In this document: positions 22,641-35,590 of the stretch, in pieces | Layout: the number at the start of each line of letters is the position of its first letter | Numbering within the stretch: the first letter of the stretch is position 1 | Assembly (NCBI RefSeq): GCF_002234675.1 | Contig: NC_019875.2 | Location: 23,120,299 to 23,184,298, forward strand | Source: Oryzias latipes | Lineage: Eukaryota; Chordata; Actinopteri; Beloniformes; Adrianichthyidae | Length of the DNA stretch: 64,000 nucleotides | Direction of reading: 5' to 3' | Program-made: the position numbers and the translations under genes | Notes under the pieces: generated by a model | The model's database searches: none | Seen by the model: the letters and a program-made list of their open reading frames with translations, nothing else | What the model was told of the DNA's origin: nothing

Positions 22641-24445
22641 CCTGATTCGAGTGGGATGCCAGGATTTTGCAACATTGATTTTTATATAATATTCTTGTTT
22701 TCTAAGCTACAGAATTTAGGGTTTTCACAACCTATATAATCTACCTATCATCATCAAAAGTACAAGACATAAAAACTTGAAATACTTCAATCTATGTGTT
22801 ATGATTCTATGAAATAACAGTTACACAAATAATTTTCAGTACATTTTATTGCCGTTTAATTTATTTTTAGATATACCTTTGCACAGAAAGGGTGGAATTC
22901 TTCTATTTACTCTATCATGAACACTTATTCGCATTTGTTTCCGTTGCATGCATTGAGTTCTGTGTTCCTTTAGGTAAATTGGGGGCTTTCTTATTTTTTG
23001 TTCCTATGCTGAATAGAGAATTTAACAAAAAGCTTCTCTGTCTTCCTTATCACTGACCCCCATGCAAATAAATCGTGTTGTATGTGAAGGAAGAGACGAT
23101 TTCTTACATAACTGCCTGAGTAGATCAAGTCAGTTTCAACCTCACATCTCTCCCCTGGCAGTGGTGCAGAAATCATGTCAATTTTTTTACTGCAGTGGTG
23201 GGGGTCCATTTAACATCAAATTAAACCCAAATTTTTGTTCTTTCAACTTTTACTGTTGGGGTTTTTATAAATTGACTTTGAATTAGATATTTATATCAAA
23301 ATAAGGCCATAAGTTGACTTCCAAGGTGAAGCAAATTCAAATCTATTTCAAGGCTTGAAAATTTCTGTTGTTTGCAGCATTTAGAGGCTTTTATTTTGGT
23401 AAATGGCTCTGAAACAACAATGTTGTGCTACATCTAGCATAGCTGAGAAGAACTGTGTTTCAGCTCAACCCCTTTAAATCCTGTTAATAATGTGGGAGTC
23501 TGTGTCCAATTAGATATTTCTGTGTGTTTTCTAATAAATAATTTACTTTATTTTGATTTTTCATTAAACTATTTCTGTATTATTAATCTGATGGCTGTTT
23601 CAGAAATAAAAGTTGAGTCATTTAAGTTAGAATAATTCCATGTAAAAGCCTTTTGGACAAAAAATGATGATGACGGTATTGACCCAGAAAAATAAATTCT
23701 TTTTGAGACTGAAGCACCCTGGTATAGATTCATCCCACAGAGATGCAATGCAGCCTGATGTGTGCACCTATTTTTTTTTTTTTTTTTTGCCTGGGGAAAC
23801 AATTTGGGGTTCTATCATTTTAACATTCGCATGATTTTTATTTGGTTCTGTAACTGAAAGGCTCAAACACAGAACAGAAAAAAGCAAAGAAAATTAGATA
23901 AAAATGGAACTCCAGCAGTATAAAAACAATCTATACACACATTATAATTACACTACTGCAAACAATGAAACCCACAAATCTTGAGTGGCAGAAACAACAG
24001 GAGGAAAAACTGTGCTGGGAGTAATGAGGTGGGCAACCAGAGAACAGGTGGCTAAATGCCATTCTGGAGAGACAATAAGGGTAACTGAGGACATCTAGGG
24101 AAAATGACAGGCCACAACAGAGAAACCCCAAATTCCAATAAAACGCCAAAGCTGCACATAATCCTCAGAGGACATGGCAGAGCAAAATGATACCTAAATG
24201 ACCAAAAAATGGAACTAGAGCAGCAAACAATGGAAAACTCATTAAAAAAATACAACCAAAAATCATATAACTTTAGGAAAACAACATTTTAGGCCTGACT
24301 TTAAGACCATTAAAAATGGTCAATTTACAAATTACAAAATGTCAATTTAAAAAAAGGATTTTTAAAAATTACATTTAAAAGATTGTGGATATTTTCATCC
24401 AGTAAAATAAGACATTTTTTGGTCATTTCAGTCATGAGAAATGAA
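22641..24445. other. Intergenic, no recognised content
   Basis: AT-rich sequence without recognisable genes. A poly-T run lies at about 23770-23788. Confidence 0.5.
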
Positions 24446-24451
24446 CGTAAA

Positions 24452-24558
24452 GGAGGCTGGTGTTAGAGTAAAGGATGCAGAACACAGGGTTAGATGGGGG
24501 AAGCTGATTTGCCATGGCGACCCCTGAAAGAAGAAGCCAAAAGGAAAAGAAGAAGATA
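24452..24558 (+). mobile_element. 3' end of an RTE/Rex3-type LINE
   Basis: The text GAGGCTGGTGTTAGAGTAAA, then GGATGCAGAACACAGGGTTA and CATGGCGACCCCTGAAAG followed by an A/G-rich GAAGAAG tail, is the 3' terminus of a common teleost RTE-clade LINE. Only about 107 bp remains, a typical 5'-truncated insertion. No reverse transcriptase sequence is present. Confidence 0.6.
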
Positions 24559-24559
24559 T

Positions 24560-25400
24560 TGCTGGTAATAAAGCACTTTTGTTTTTTACTGGAAATCCTG
24601 AAAATTATAGAACTTGCAATGAGATTAATGGATTGAAAAGGCATTACTGATTTATTACTTTCTGATTATTTTTGAGTTGAACTAAAACCTAAAATATATT
24701 TCTCATTGCATTCAATCAAACCTGATCATGTTCTCACAGTCTCATGATCTGCTTAAACTTCAGTCGTTTTTGGCGTTTATGGATAATTTTGGGGTTTTCG
24801 AAATAACAACCAGAACAGGAGAATCATTGTGTGTGAGGCCAGTCTCAAGGCATTTTCTAAAACTGTCACAAAAAGCCTTGTTTTTGGCTTTCCGAGGCAA
24901 TATAGTTTTTTTTATTTTATTTTATTTTCACTTGCTGCATTTATTTTTCCATCACCCTTTGTTTGCCTTTGCTAAAACATGGCATCTTGTCAGAATGGGG
25001 TATAAAAAGCAGATTGGTAATGATCTTGATGGTGCAAGCATCTGGCAAATAATTGTATTACTTTGAAAGAGATTTTTTGTTTTTATAATTTTCCAAAATC
25101 CATATTTCACAGCAAAAGCATAACCCTTGAATTTATTTTATATATTTTTGTTTTCATGGTTTTATTTTCTTGCAGGCAAAAAAATTACTAACGTATTTTA
25201 GTTTTAAAGGAATCCTCAAGAATCTAAAAACATTGTCATGTTTAAGGGGTTTTCAAATGACGTATTGTTCATTTTCAGGGTCACTGGTTGATGCCAGCAT
25301 GAAAGAAGCCCAACAGAATAATTGTCCTTTTCAGAAATCTTTTACTAATGCTATTCAGAAGGGTTACACCACATGATGTCATCTGAGTGAGGTAATTTCA
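24560..25400. other. Intergenic, no recognised content
   Basis: AT-rich sequence with a TTTTATTTTATTTTATTTT simple run near 24910-24930. No exon is supported. Confidence 0.45.
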
Positions 25401-25679
25401 TTGTAAGGTCACAGCCAGAACTGAGGTAATCATCTGAGGGGACGCCCCACAGGAAACCCAGATCTTGCAGGACAGACTCACCTGACCTATGCAGTTCAGA
25501 GAAAGGAGCTGTCCCTCTATGGAAAAGCCTTCACCTCAATCACAAAGCGAAGACAAACATTGGGGCAGAGACGGTGCCTTAACACTCAGCCGGCACCAAA
25601 TTCCATAGATCCGTACAAAAGCATATGATACTTTTTGTAGGTAAACGAAACATGAACTGTATTGAATATGAAATTATGA

Positions 25680-25965
25680 AGGTTTTCACTTGATAGGCGC
25701 ACGCCAGAACACCCACACGGATTTGTGAAAGAGCCGTGATTGAAGCTGCCGACTAAATAAAGAGGAAGGAGAGATTAGAGGCTTTAAGGAAATCAAGCCA
25801 AGGCTGTTGCTCTCCTTTGGATGTTTGAAATTAGACCGAACGCTGAATAAATCTAGGCTCCGTGCTTAAGAGAGAATCGTTCCCACAGGTTATGCAAATT
25901 AGCCTCACAATAATCCAATGATGTGCTGCTTTGTTTGAGTTTGAACATGCTATTTGCACTGGTTT
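25680..25965. promoter_or_regulatory. Candidate conserved non-coding element with octamer motif
   Basis: A repeat-free, evenly composed block in an otherwise AT-rich area. It contains a perfect POU octamer ATGCAAAT at about 25893-25900 inside GGTTATGCAAATTAGCC. It has no open frame of note. Conservation is inferred from composition only and has not been tested. Confidence 0.3.
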
Positions 25966-27033
25966 AACACAGACAAGAGCAGAGAGAGAGTTTTTTTCCA
26001 GGAGAAAAGGGAAAACCTGTCGTCAAACTGCTTCCTTTGGACTCCTGTAAATGTGTCAAAAAAGGGGAGATCCTCAGTGTGGCGCTACCTTCCAAGACCA
26101 CCAGTCTGGGCCTAATAAAGCCCTGTGAAGAGCCTTTTTGCCATGTGGAGAAATGTGTTCAATCACCATGGCTACTGGTCAGAGCAGAGCCCCCACTGTG
26201 GTTATTAGGATTTCTCTGTCCACCGAGTGCACAGGTTAACAACTCCCTGTCTGTGCTGTGGATTCGAACAAGTGTGTGTGAGAGATTGAAAGAGGGTGTG
26301 TGTTTAAGAGGCCTCCCCAGCTGTGATATAATATTGTAATTACTTCCTCACAGAAAGAAGTGGTGAAGTTTCAAACCAAACCCTGAAAGCGGACTCCAAC
26401 GGCAGCACTGATGGGAGTCGGGAACACGAGAAAGCTTTGAGTTGTATCGATTCGCTTGTGTCTCTGAGTGAGGAGCAACCAGAGGATCTGAGAAAGAGAA
26501 TTATCCACGCACTATTTCCTTCCCTGCTCCTGTGTGAGAGAATTGTGCTGCTCCAGCTCTTTGCTAGTACCCTACATGCAGCGGAAACACACTCAGGGTT
26601 CCTATTTTATGCAGAGAGACAGGCTCTGGCACACTTTTCCTGAGAGTTGGGGACAACGTTTTATTTATTTATTGCTGTTCTGTGGCATCTGATTGGCTCA
26701 GAACATAAATTGTATCTCATTGGGATGTAAGAAATGAAGGTAAAACTGCAAAAAAGAGGACACATTTTCATTTCTTCCCACAAATATCATATTTCTAATG
26801 GAAAATTGACATCAGGGTTGTGTGGCTGGGGGGGGGGGGGGTAGTTTTCCCAGAGGATCCAATGAGTGTACTCAACTCCTGAAAGCTTATTCAGACTTAA
26901 ACTCCAATTTGACCGTTATCCTTATACAAAGATTATCGTCATAAACCAAAAAAGGAAAATCTTAGAGTGGGGGCATTGTCTGCATATGCTGCTTTGCCCT
27001 CCAAGCCCCCCCCCCCCCCCCCCCCCCCCCCCC

Positions 27034-27345
27034 AAACTGCTCCCCAGTCGGGTTCTCCTGAATAATGCACGGCCCCACTCCCATCCCTGCCCACCCAGCT
27101 GGCCCGGCAGCCAATGGCAGGCGCGCATTTTTTATCAAGCTATCCTCTTGGAGCCAATCCGCGCCGTTCCAGTGATCCCTGTAAACCGGAGCCGATCCCT
27201 TCTGTTCCTCAAACGTAATCTGCAGAGCTGGGAGGGAGGCGCGCGCTGGCTGTGGAGTTGAACTCGGATGGAGATGATGCCAGGTCAGACGCAGGCAGCG
27301 TGGCATCGAATCCGTCTGTCTGGATGGGACAGAGAGGAAAGGCTG
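27034..27345 (+). promoter_or_regulatory. CpG-rich promoter and first non-coding exon, candidate pri-mir-181 start
   Basis: A GC- and CpG-rich block directly follows a run of 28 C residues (27006-27033). It holds two CCAAT boxes (27111-27115 and 27154-27158), both on the plus strand, and ends with a consensus donor, GGCTG then GTGAGTATG, at 27345/27346. Short frames in the block match no protein. The nearest plus-strand product downstream is the mir-181a/b cluster at 35.9 kb. In other vertebrates that cluster is processed from a long spliced host RNA, so this is a plausible host promoter. A start of some other transcript is not excluded. Confidence 0.45.
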
Positions 27346-30300
27346 GTGAGTATGCCACCGTGTGAAATGCCTTTTATTTTTATCAGGACGCAGCTCTCCG
27401 ATCTATCAGCGTTTGTTGCTATGATTACCACCACGCTTTTAAATGCACGTGTGAATACTAGACTTTATTTGAGAAAAAATAAAATAAAACAGGAAATCGG
27501 GAGGGACGCTACAGAATGACCGCCAGCCAATCTCTTTCTTTGTGGTTAGGTTTGGCGCTCTGCCCCGCATCCAAGCGGCTGCGTGTCTCTGTCCGCCTGC
27601 ATGTGTCAAATATATCTCCTTAAGGAAAATTGCGTTTCAATGATTTCCTGTTATGATTCACACGCAAAAGAGAACTTTTGAAGTATGATCGACGTGCGGA
27701 TGCTGTCATCTCCTCCTGGAAAAGTTTCAACAATCTAAGCTTAAAAGGAATTCCTGTGGACGGCTCCCTAATTTCGATTAATTTCGATCAGCAGACTGTC
27801 TCCTCGCTCCTTGTAGGAACTCTGAAAGATGACGGCTGGGTTCTTTCGCAGCCGAACAATGCGCACCGGCTTTGTATGGACCATCTGTCATGATATCGAC
27901 ATTACAGCAGCGCTGCTGCTCCAGAAACACATGATGAAGAGCAGAAAACGGACAGTCATCCCTTCAAAACGGCCACGCGTCTCTCAGTCTCACCGAGCGC
28001 GACTCATGATCTGGGTGGATGGGTGCGTAAAAACGTTTCGCGCAGTGGAGCAAAGTGCTGCACTTAACGCGCGTCTCAAGAGGAGAGTGATACACACTTC
28101 ACGCCCATCTGGAGTGTTATTCAATTGAAACAAAGAATACAGTGCGAGGAGAGGAGAGTGCATGGCTTTGCGCATCCCAAATTCTCGGAAACAGTTTTTG
28201 CGCATCCGACTTCCGGGCGGGATTTAGGCCTCCAGCATAAGGCAAGAAGAAAGTCCAGACTGCCATTTTCAGGGTGGGCACTTTTGAGAGGATGCACGTT
28301 ATTCAAACAAACACAGGGCTGTCCGCATTCAGTTTTATGGCCACAGCGGTGCAACTGTGGCTCAGAGCTTTGAATCCCCATGTAATTTATGCAGCTCTTT
28401 TTAAGCAGGCAGGAGAAAAAGCGCTGCTTACTCTCTCGATGTGCAGTGCCAAGCACTAATATGCCTTAAGGTTAATGAGGCAGTCTCCATAAATTCCTCT
28501 GCCATCTGGATACATTGGGTCTAGACGCTTAGAGCAGCACTGCTGTTTACTGGATTTGGAGCCAACTTTAATAGAAAACAGCACTTTGAAATTGTTGTAT
28601 AAAAATGGGTGATGAAGTAAGAAATTCTGGTGTGATTTGCAATGTAGCTTCACTTCCGGCCTGCTTAGGGAAAAGCTAAATTTTCCTCATGAAGAAAACA
28701 GCAGCAGCCTACTGTTCCCTCTCAAAAAATCCTCAAGTATCCAAATGTATGTCTGTTTAATTCAGTTTCCAGTTGCTTTCCTATAGAGTCATCAGGAAGG
28801 GATGAGTGAGCAGAGCAAAGCCGAAGTCTTCCTGCTGCTGCTGTAATGTGCGCAGAGGAGCATTTGGATGCCGACTTATCTCCTGCTGGAGCTATGATCA
28901 TCATTCTTGTGTAACTCATTATCACATATGATGAGATTCATCAGCTGCACCCTGCAATTATGTCGAAAGGCAACCTGCTATCACAGCGGAGAGCCTCTCA
29001 GCCACAGATCTCTGTTGTTCCTCCATTACTCTTCATTCAGCCTCCTTTAAGACAGAATAATTTGAATTAAAAATGAATGTTGCTGTAGTTTGTCTTTGTC
29101 AGGGAAAATGTTTTTGCAGCATCAGGGGGTCCCATCACACTTTTAACGCTTTCTCACAACTGGCTGATATTTAAGCTGAAATGCATTAAGAAAAACAGAA
29201 TAAATACAAAATGTGTTTGTGATCTGAAAATTATTTCTATCTAATAAACATTTTGTTGTTGTTTTCTTTCCATCTCAGACTAACAGCGTCACTGCTGCTC
29301 AGCTGAAAAGCTGCTGTGTCTCTGGTGAATGGAAGTTAAGGCCTCAGTGAGTTCACATCAGCAGGAACCTGTATTGGAAACGATGTGTTTGTGCTCCCCT
29401 GTGCTTGCGAAGGGTAAATGGAAAGGTTAGGTAATGGAGACCCCTGTCCCCCAGCCTCGGGCGTTGCGACATACAGCCTATCTAGATGAGTGGATGACCT
29501 CTGACCTCTTGTCTAGCCGAGGGCTCAGGTCTTCTTGGGTCAGGCCAGGTGACTTTCAAGAGCCCATTGGTCCGATCAGAAGCACATGACATTTGAACTC
29601 TTTCCACTTCTGAACCGAATGCACTCTTTGGGGTAATTATGATACTCTAGCGCCATGTGCGAGTTTGTGTGCATATTTTTGTCCGTTACAAGAAAAGTTT
29701 AGGCTTCAAACACCTACAAGCTTTAGAAAAAAACATTACAACCAAGCATATACTTTTTGTATTTTAAGGAATGATTGCTAGCACTTGAATTTTAGTCTCT
29801 ATAGCGCGTGATTAAGATGAATCCAAATATGTCAGTAAAGATATGAAGAACAAATTCTGTGCTGCTCATTTACACACAAAATCTCGTCACAGTGAAGAGG
29901 AACAGGCTGTCTCAATTCTGTCACAACATGCTCTCTTATTGTATCACTGTGCCAGACACTCCCCGTGGAAATTTTGGAATCTTTCCCATTGTTCCTTAAG
30001 GGAAGGGGGCTTTCATATGGAAGTGGGAAACGCCAGGAAATGACAGGCATTCTTTGTGGACTATTTGAAAATAAACTTTACTCTCTCTACAGTTAAGCAA
30101 AAACTTGAAATAAGATACGGAAATTTAGGATTATACTTTAGCAGCATGTTATTTTTACACATACATTTCTGTTTAAATCTATTTTTTATTTTTGTAGTGA
30201 CACGTCCTTAGAGTTTTTGCAAAAGCATTTTGTCACCCTTATCTTTAGGAGTTTAAAAATGTGCAAACTCCTTTTTCCCCCCCTTCTGTTTTGTCCTTAT

Positions 30301-33300
30301 TTTGCTTTATCTGCCCCCGCCCCTGGCTTTCATTTCAGTCCTGCTGCTTGAGCTTTGCTTTATGATGTGTGACAGTGGGTTTGGTTGCTGCGGCAGTCTG
30401 TGGGGACTGAAACGTACAGCTTTACATTCAGGCGCCTGCGGTTGGGTTTGGGGAGGACTTAAACTCCTTTCACCTCCAAACATGTCCTCGCATACAGGAA
30501 CCCCCTTCGTTCTGCTGAGCTGGCGTGAAAATGCAGAGCAGGAAAGGGGAGGGAGGTAAAAAAAAAATCAGTTTTCCACTATAGCTAACTTTAAAAAAAT
30601 TCATGCAAAGAACAGAAAAAGTGTCTTTTGTTAAATCAACAAGTTTTCTTTTTTTTGTCAAATTGGTTTTAGACCACCTCTCTTTTTTGTGATGTTTTAT
30701 ATATTTTTAATCGCTAGAGTGCCTTTGTCCAATGCTTACACCTCATCCCTTTTCTCCATCTTTCTGTCATTCCTCTTTCTTCCTCCCTTGCTCTTTTTTT
30801 CCCACCAGGCCAGTGGTAGTTCCCAGGTATTTGACCAGTGCAGCGTAGCTGGGAAGTTGGTTGTTCTGTCCTCTGTGAGACAAAGGCAGCATGCCTCAAG
30901 GAGAAGGATGAAAGGAAACGGGGCTGCGCTACCACTCCTGTTTACAATCGGAAACCTCCTTAGCGAGGCTGCAGAGCAAATAACCGCCTTCTCTCCTCTC
31001 CCCTTTTTCTTTAACAAGCTCAGAGACTTTAAGGGTGCATCTCCATCTTCTTGTAGAAAGATAGCATGATGCAAAATTGGGTGAAGAGGAAAGGAAAAAG
31101 ACGACTTCACAAATAGATAAGATATTTATCAGCAATAAGCAGACCATAAAGGCAACTCTTTTACTGAGATTATGTTGTGGAGAAATCTTTTTTTTTTTTT
31201 TTTCAATATTCAAATGATGCAGTTTTCCTTGAAAATAGAGCAAACTCTTTTTCTTATTAAGGTTAATTTCATAAAGTATCATGATGTCAAGCAAGTTTTC
31301 TTTTCATAATTTGAAACAGATAATTTTTTGTTGCAATAAAATCATTCATTTATGGGAAAATAAATACATACACTGCAAAAACTCAGTAGAAATAAGTAAA
31401 ACATTCTTAAAATAAAAGGCAAAAAAAAATCTGCCAATGAGGAAAGAAAATGGTCTTACCAAACTTTCTTATTTGAATAAAAAACATTCTAGTCACTAAG
31501 AAATGTTTTCTTGAACTAAGATTATTTTGCTATTGATCAAATTATTTTTCCTGCGAGACAAAATAAAACAATTTTTCTTTTTACTTTCACAAGATTCAGT
31601 TTTTGCAGTGAGGCCGACAGTTTCTTCACGGTCTCGCAAATGTTCCCCTTTTTTGACATCATATGCATTCTACTCTGTTTTGTCAAAAACGTATATGAAT
31701 TACTGTAAAACCCCAACGCATTAAAACTTTCCACATTTAACGTACTTTTTTGAAGTTGTATCAAAAATTCTGGGTTACTTTTTTTTTTTTTTTTTTTAGC
31801 AGCACATGTTTTTTGCATTTCTCTGCTCACCCTAACTGACTGTTCAGTCTTCTGTCATCATCTCTTGTGGTAGTCAGGGGGAGGGAGCGGAAGCTGCAGG
31901 AGTCTTTTATGACTTCAGCTCTAGAGACAACCTGTTCTCAGGCACCTCTCTGCTGGCACTTTTTTATGACATAATAAATCCCCCCTTCTATTTCCTCTGG
32001 CCAGCCCTAGGTGGGTGTAAAGGACGTACCTGGCCAATAATTGTCTGTCGAAGCCTCTCATCTGTCAGATTTCCTGTACGGGGAATGGATTCCTCCTGGG
32101 TTAGACAGTCGGGCCGCTGAAAGATGCGCAGTTCTCTCAGAACTGCATGGAGAATGTATTAGAACTAATTTCAGCATTTTCAAACGCTTATTTGATGGCA
32201 TCTTTCTCATAGGGCCCGACCTGGCGACGACGTCTCCTCTGTGCGCATGTGCACTTAAGGGCATCAACAACGGCCACTCTCATTCCTGTCGATAGCTTTT
32301 GTTTGCTGAAGTTTTAGGGATGAGGAGCAGAAAAGAAAGGATTAGAGGAAGAAAGAAGAGATTTTAAGGGGGGGTACAGGGACCCTCAGGAACATTCATC
32401 GCTCACATTCATTTGACGCTCGCCTCGGCTGGCCTCGGGGAGGCTGGAACAATACACGCACCAGCGTGACAACATTCCTTAAGGTTAAAAAGGTTAGGGG
32501 TCACCCTGTGACCCCACCCTGCCAATCAGTCGCAGGGCACTAACTCAGTGCCTTTTTGCTTTATGTCTTTGCACTTGTTGAACAGACTCAGCACCTAGTG
32601 TTACAATGTGCCCTTTGCTCTCTAATAGACTAGACTGGCACAGATCACTTTTAACAGTTTTCTAATGCTTGTTAAATCAGTTTTAGCTCAAGCATTGTTA
32701 ATTTAAATGTGCATTGAGGAGGCTGTGAGGCAGAAGGGTCTACTTTCTTTTCATTCGTGAACCTTTGAGGCCCTCTGTTAGAAAAGCTGAATGAAATGGG
32801 GAGAGTAGACAGAAAATGAATACCCTGAAAGCTGCAAAACATACAAATGGAGTCAAAAAAACTTCACCCAGGTTTGCCGGGCAATGCATTTTCTAAATTA
32901 CATTCATAGCCTGTGGCACTCATAATACCCTAACCAGATGTTTTGCTAGCCTAGATCCACATATGGTAGAAAACCAGCCAAAGAACCTGTAATTATTGAC
33001 CATATCTTAAACTGATTTATCCCTGTTTCATGTAATCGGCCCACAAAGGGCAATGATCAATCCATGAAGGGGACTGGAACTGCTCAGATTTGTATTTTTC
33101 TTTCTGGATGAAAAATCCAGGTTTAGTTTTTTTTTTTTTTAGGGAGAACCACAGCAACTTCACATAAAGGCTGAGAACTGCTATTAAAACATAGCATATT
33201 TGCACATGTAGGCACAAAGCAGAATTTGAGGCCCTTACAGGCAGACTGCAGGTCTGTTAGTCATTATGGCTTAATGTACAGTATATACCAGAGTGGACAT

Positions 33301-35590
33301 GCAGCTACATTAAAACCTCACCCACGACCACATCAGACCACCCAGAGACAAAGCCCTGGCACTTCCTGTGCCAGCTTCCATCGCTCAGCCTCCGGGGAAG
33401 TGTGCTTTGGGATTTCCGGGGGATGCGCTGGACATTAATCTTCTGTTGATGAGGAAACTTAGTGAAAATCAAAAACTGAGCTATTTTTTTGTGTTGTTTC
33501 TGTGCAAACTCCCATGTCGGCCTTTTTTTCTCATTTGTGATTACTTTTGTTTCCTTTCAGGTTTGGACTCAGTACCTGTGACTTCATCATTTCAACCAGG
33601 TACGTCGCAGCAAATTTGTAAAAGTTTTTGTTAATCTCACACTCTGGCATATTTTTCTCGAAAGAGTTGCTGCTTTGAAAGATGTGCACAAAGCTCCAGT
33701 TTTATCCCCATTTAGTAAATCAGCTTACAGTACAGGAAGGAGAAATTGGTCTCTATTAGTCTGCAGTTAGAAATTAAAGCCTATCCGGCTGCAGCTGTGG
33801 AGGAGCTCCAAAGACGGGGACATTTATTGTCAGGAACAAATAGAGGCCTTTTTATTTTGTCTAGCAGCTGACGCCTCTCCCCACCTACTCCTCTGAACCT
33901 GCTTTTGTCAGAAATATAGAGTGGCCTGCTCAGGAAAGAGCGAGAGAGTTTCTGAACAGAAAAAAAAGTGTGGGGTGTGTTGGCGATAGGCTTGGAGAGG
34001 AAAGGCCCGGCTGTTTGCCATATGGTGTAATTAACGGCAATTTCAAAAGATTATCTCCTGCCATCGATACAGAGTTTAGTTGAATACATGTTGCAGCTAA
34101 TATGCAAGTGTCTCTGAGTATGTGTGGGTTTTGATCTCTGGTTTGTAGATCCAGTGTTATGTTGAGACTCTATGACCTGCAGCTTGCCCCCCATTTAAGA
34201 TGGGTTAGCTATAACCCCCACTGCACACTTTAAATCCAGTCCCCCCACCACCTCTTGGTCACACACACACACACATACGCCCGCAGAGACTCTCAACACA
34301 AAAGAAATATTCAGCTGTTGAGAGGGGGTCCCCTCAGAGGGCGCGACATTGAACTGGAGGGGATTAAGCAGAAATGGCTGCCTGACACTGGGGTTGCCAT
34401 GGCAAAGCCCCCTTTTCTCCTTTCCCTCGACCCTCTGTCTATTTTTCATTTAATGTCTCATTGTGGGTTGAAGTGTAAGTGTGTGTTTGTGACTGTGATG
34501 GAGTGGGGTGGATGTAATATGCCGTATAATTTTAGTCTGGGGCTGCTCCGGGGGGGCGAGAGGAGAGAGATCCACCTCACGTGATATCAGAATACGGGCG
34601 ATTGTTTTTATATAAGTTTACCCGGTAGCTGCGATATTGAAAATGTAAAAAAGCCGTTGTTTTCCTTGTAGTTTGCATGGTCTAATTGGTTGAATGGACA
34701 AAGAGGGACGCTTGTCGGGAGAGAATGCAGAGGCAGTAATTCTAAGATCCTGCATATGCACCCAACAAAAACCCCTCTGTCTGTTTTATGACTTTCTGAA
34801 TTACAGCTGCAATAATGTGACACATTACTCATCTATTGTAACCGGTTTCTTCTCATGCGAGCTAGATGCATGCCTGCCCCGGTTGAGTAATGGATGCAGG
34901 CCTAGCTTGCACAATGACATCAGCACCCCAAGCTGAGGAAACGGGGGGATGAATGACTGCGGATCAGCGTTTGTCATTCTGACGTCAATCTTTTGCTCTC
35001 TGTGCAACCAGCACTGCCAGCTTTGGCCTGCTTCTGATAATGGGGGCTCACAGGCTGTGGCAAAGAAGGGGGGGGGGGGGGGGGTCTGAAAGAAGCTGCT
35101 TAGTGGGACACGAGCGTTGTTTTCTGCTCTCGATGTCCTGATTTAGGCAATTTGAAACAATAAAAACAGATTTTCATGTCCAATGACCCTAGTAGCAATG
35201 AACTAATTGTTTAAAAATTTTTAGTTTCCTGATCTAATCAAGAGGATATGGTTGCAGACATCAACCTCCAGAACTGGAAGTCCCCCCACAACACTTGTAA
35301 AAAACTGTATTTTTAAGTTGGTGACCCTAACAGTTGAGTTTTGGGTTTTCTGGTTAGAGTTTGGGTTAGGTTTAGGATTAGGGATGGGGTAAGTTGTATA
35401 ATTTTTGCTTCCATCTGATGATGTCAGGCGCCATCTTGTCCACAGCCAGGTCTCTCTTTATCTAATAAGAGCAACAACACTGCGGCTCCAACCTCAGATG
35501 TCAACATAATAGAAACGTTTTCTCAAGTTTTTAAGATTAAAAAAAAGGTATATTTTGGTGCCGACAATTTCTTACTTGTTTGTTTTTCAG
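27346..35590 (+). other. Repeat-poor non-coding region upstream of mir-181; likely host RNA introns and enhancers
   Basis: Eight kilobases with almost no recognisable transposons, in contrast to 8-25 kb, and no coding exon. Blocks of balanced, non-repetitive sequence (about 29390-29660, 30780-30990, 31850-32290, 33780-34110, 34680-35040) look like conserved regulatory elements. A plus-strand acceptor and donor bracket a 39-nt candidate exon at 33561-33599. The assignment to mir-181 regulation is inference from position. Confidence 0.4.
34980..34987. promoter_or_regulatory. Perfect cAMP response element (TGACGTCA)
   Basis: The full palindromic CRE octamer lies 0.9 kb upstream of the miR-181a hairpin, in a repeat-free block. 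CREB/ATF factors bind this site. Its use here is not shown. Confidence 0.4.

Noticed and set aside
26866-27306. Proline- or glycine-rich proteins on both strands
   Set aside because: Produced by the 28-C run and GC-rich promoter sequence; no family match and no splice context.
30689-31110. Open frames of 120-126 codons on both strands
   Set aside because: Opposed frames overlap, composition is pyrimidine/purine biased, and no domain is recognisable.
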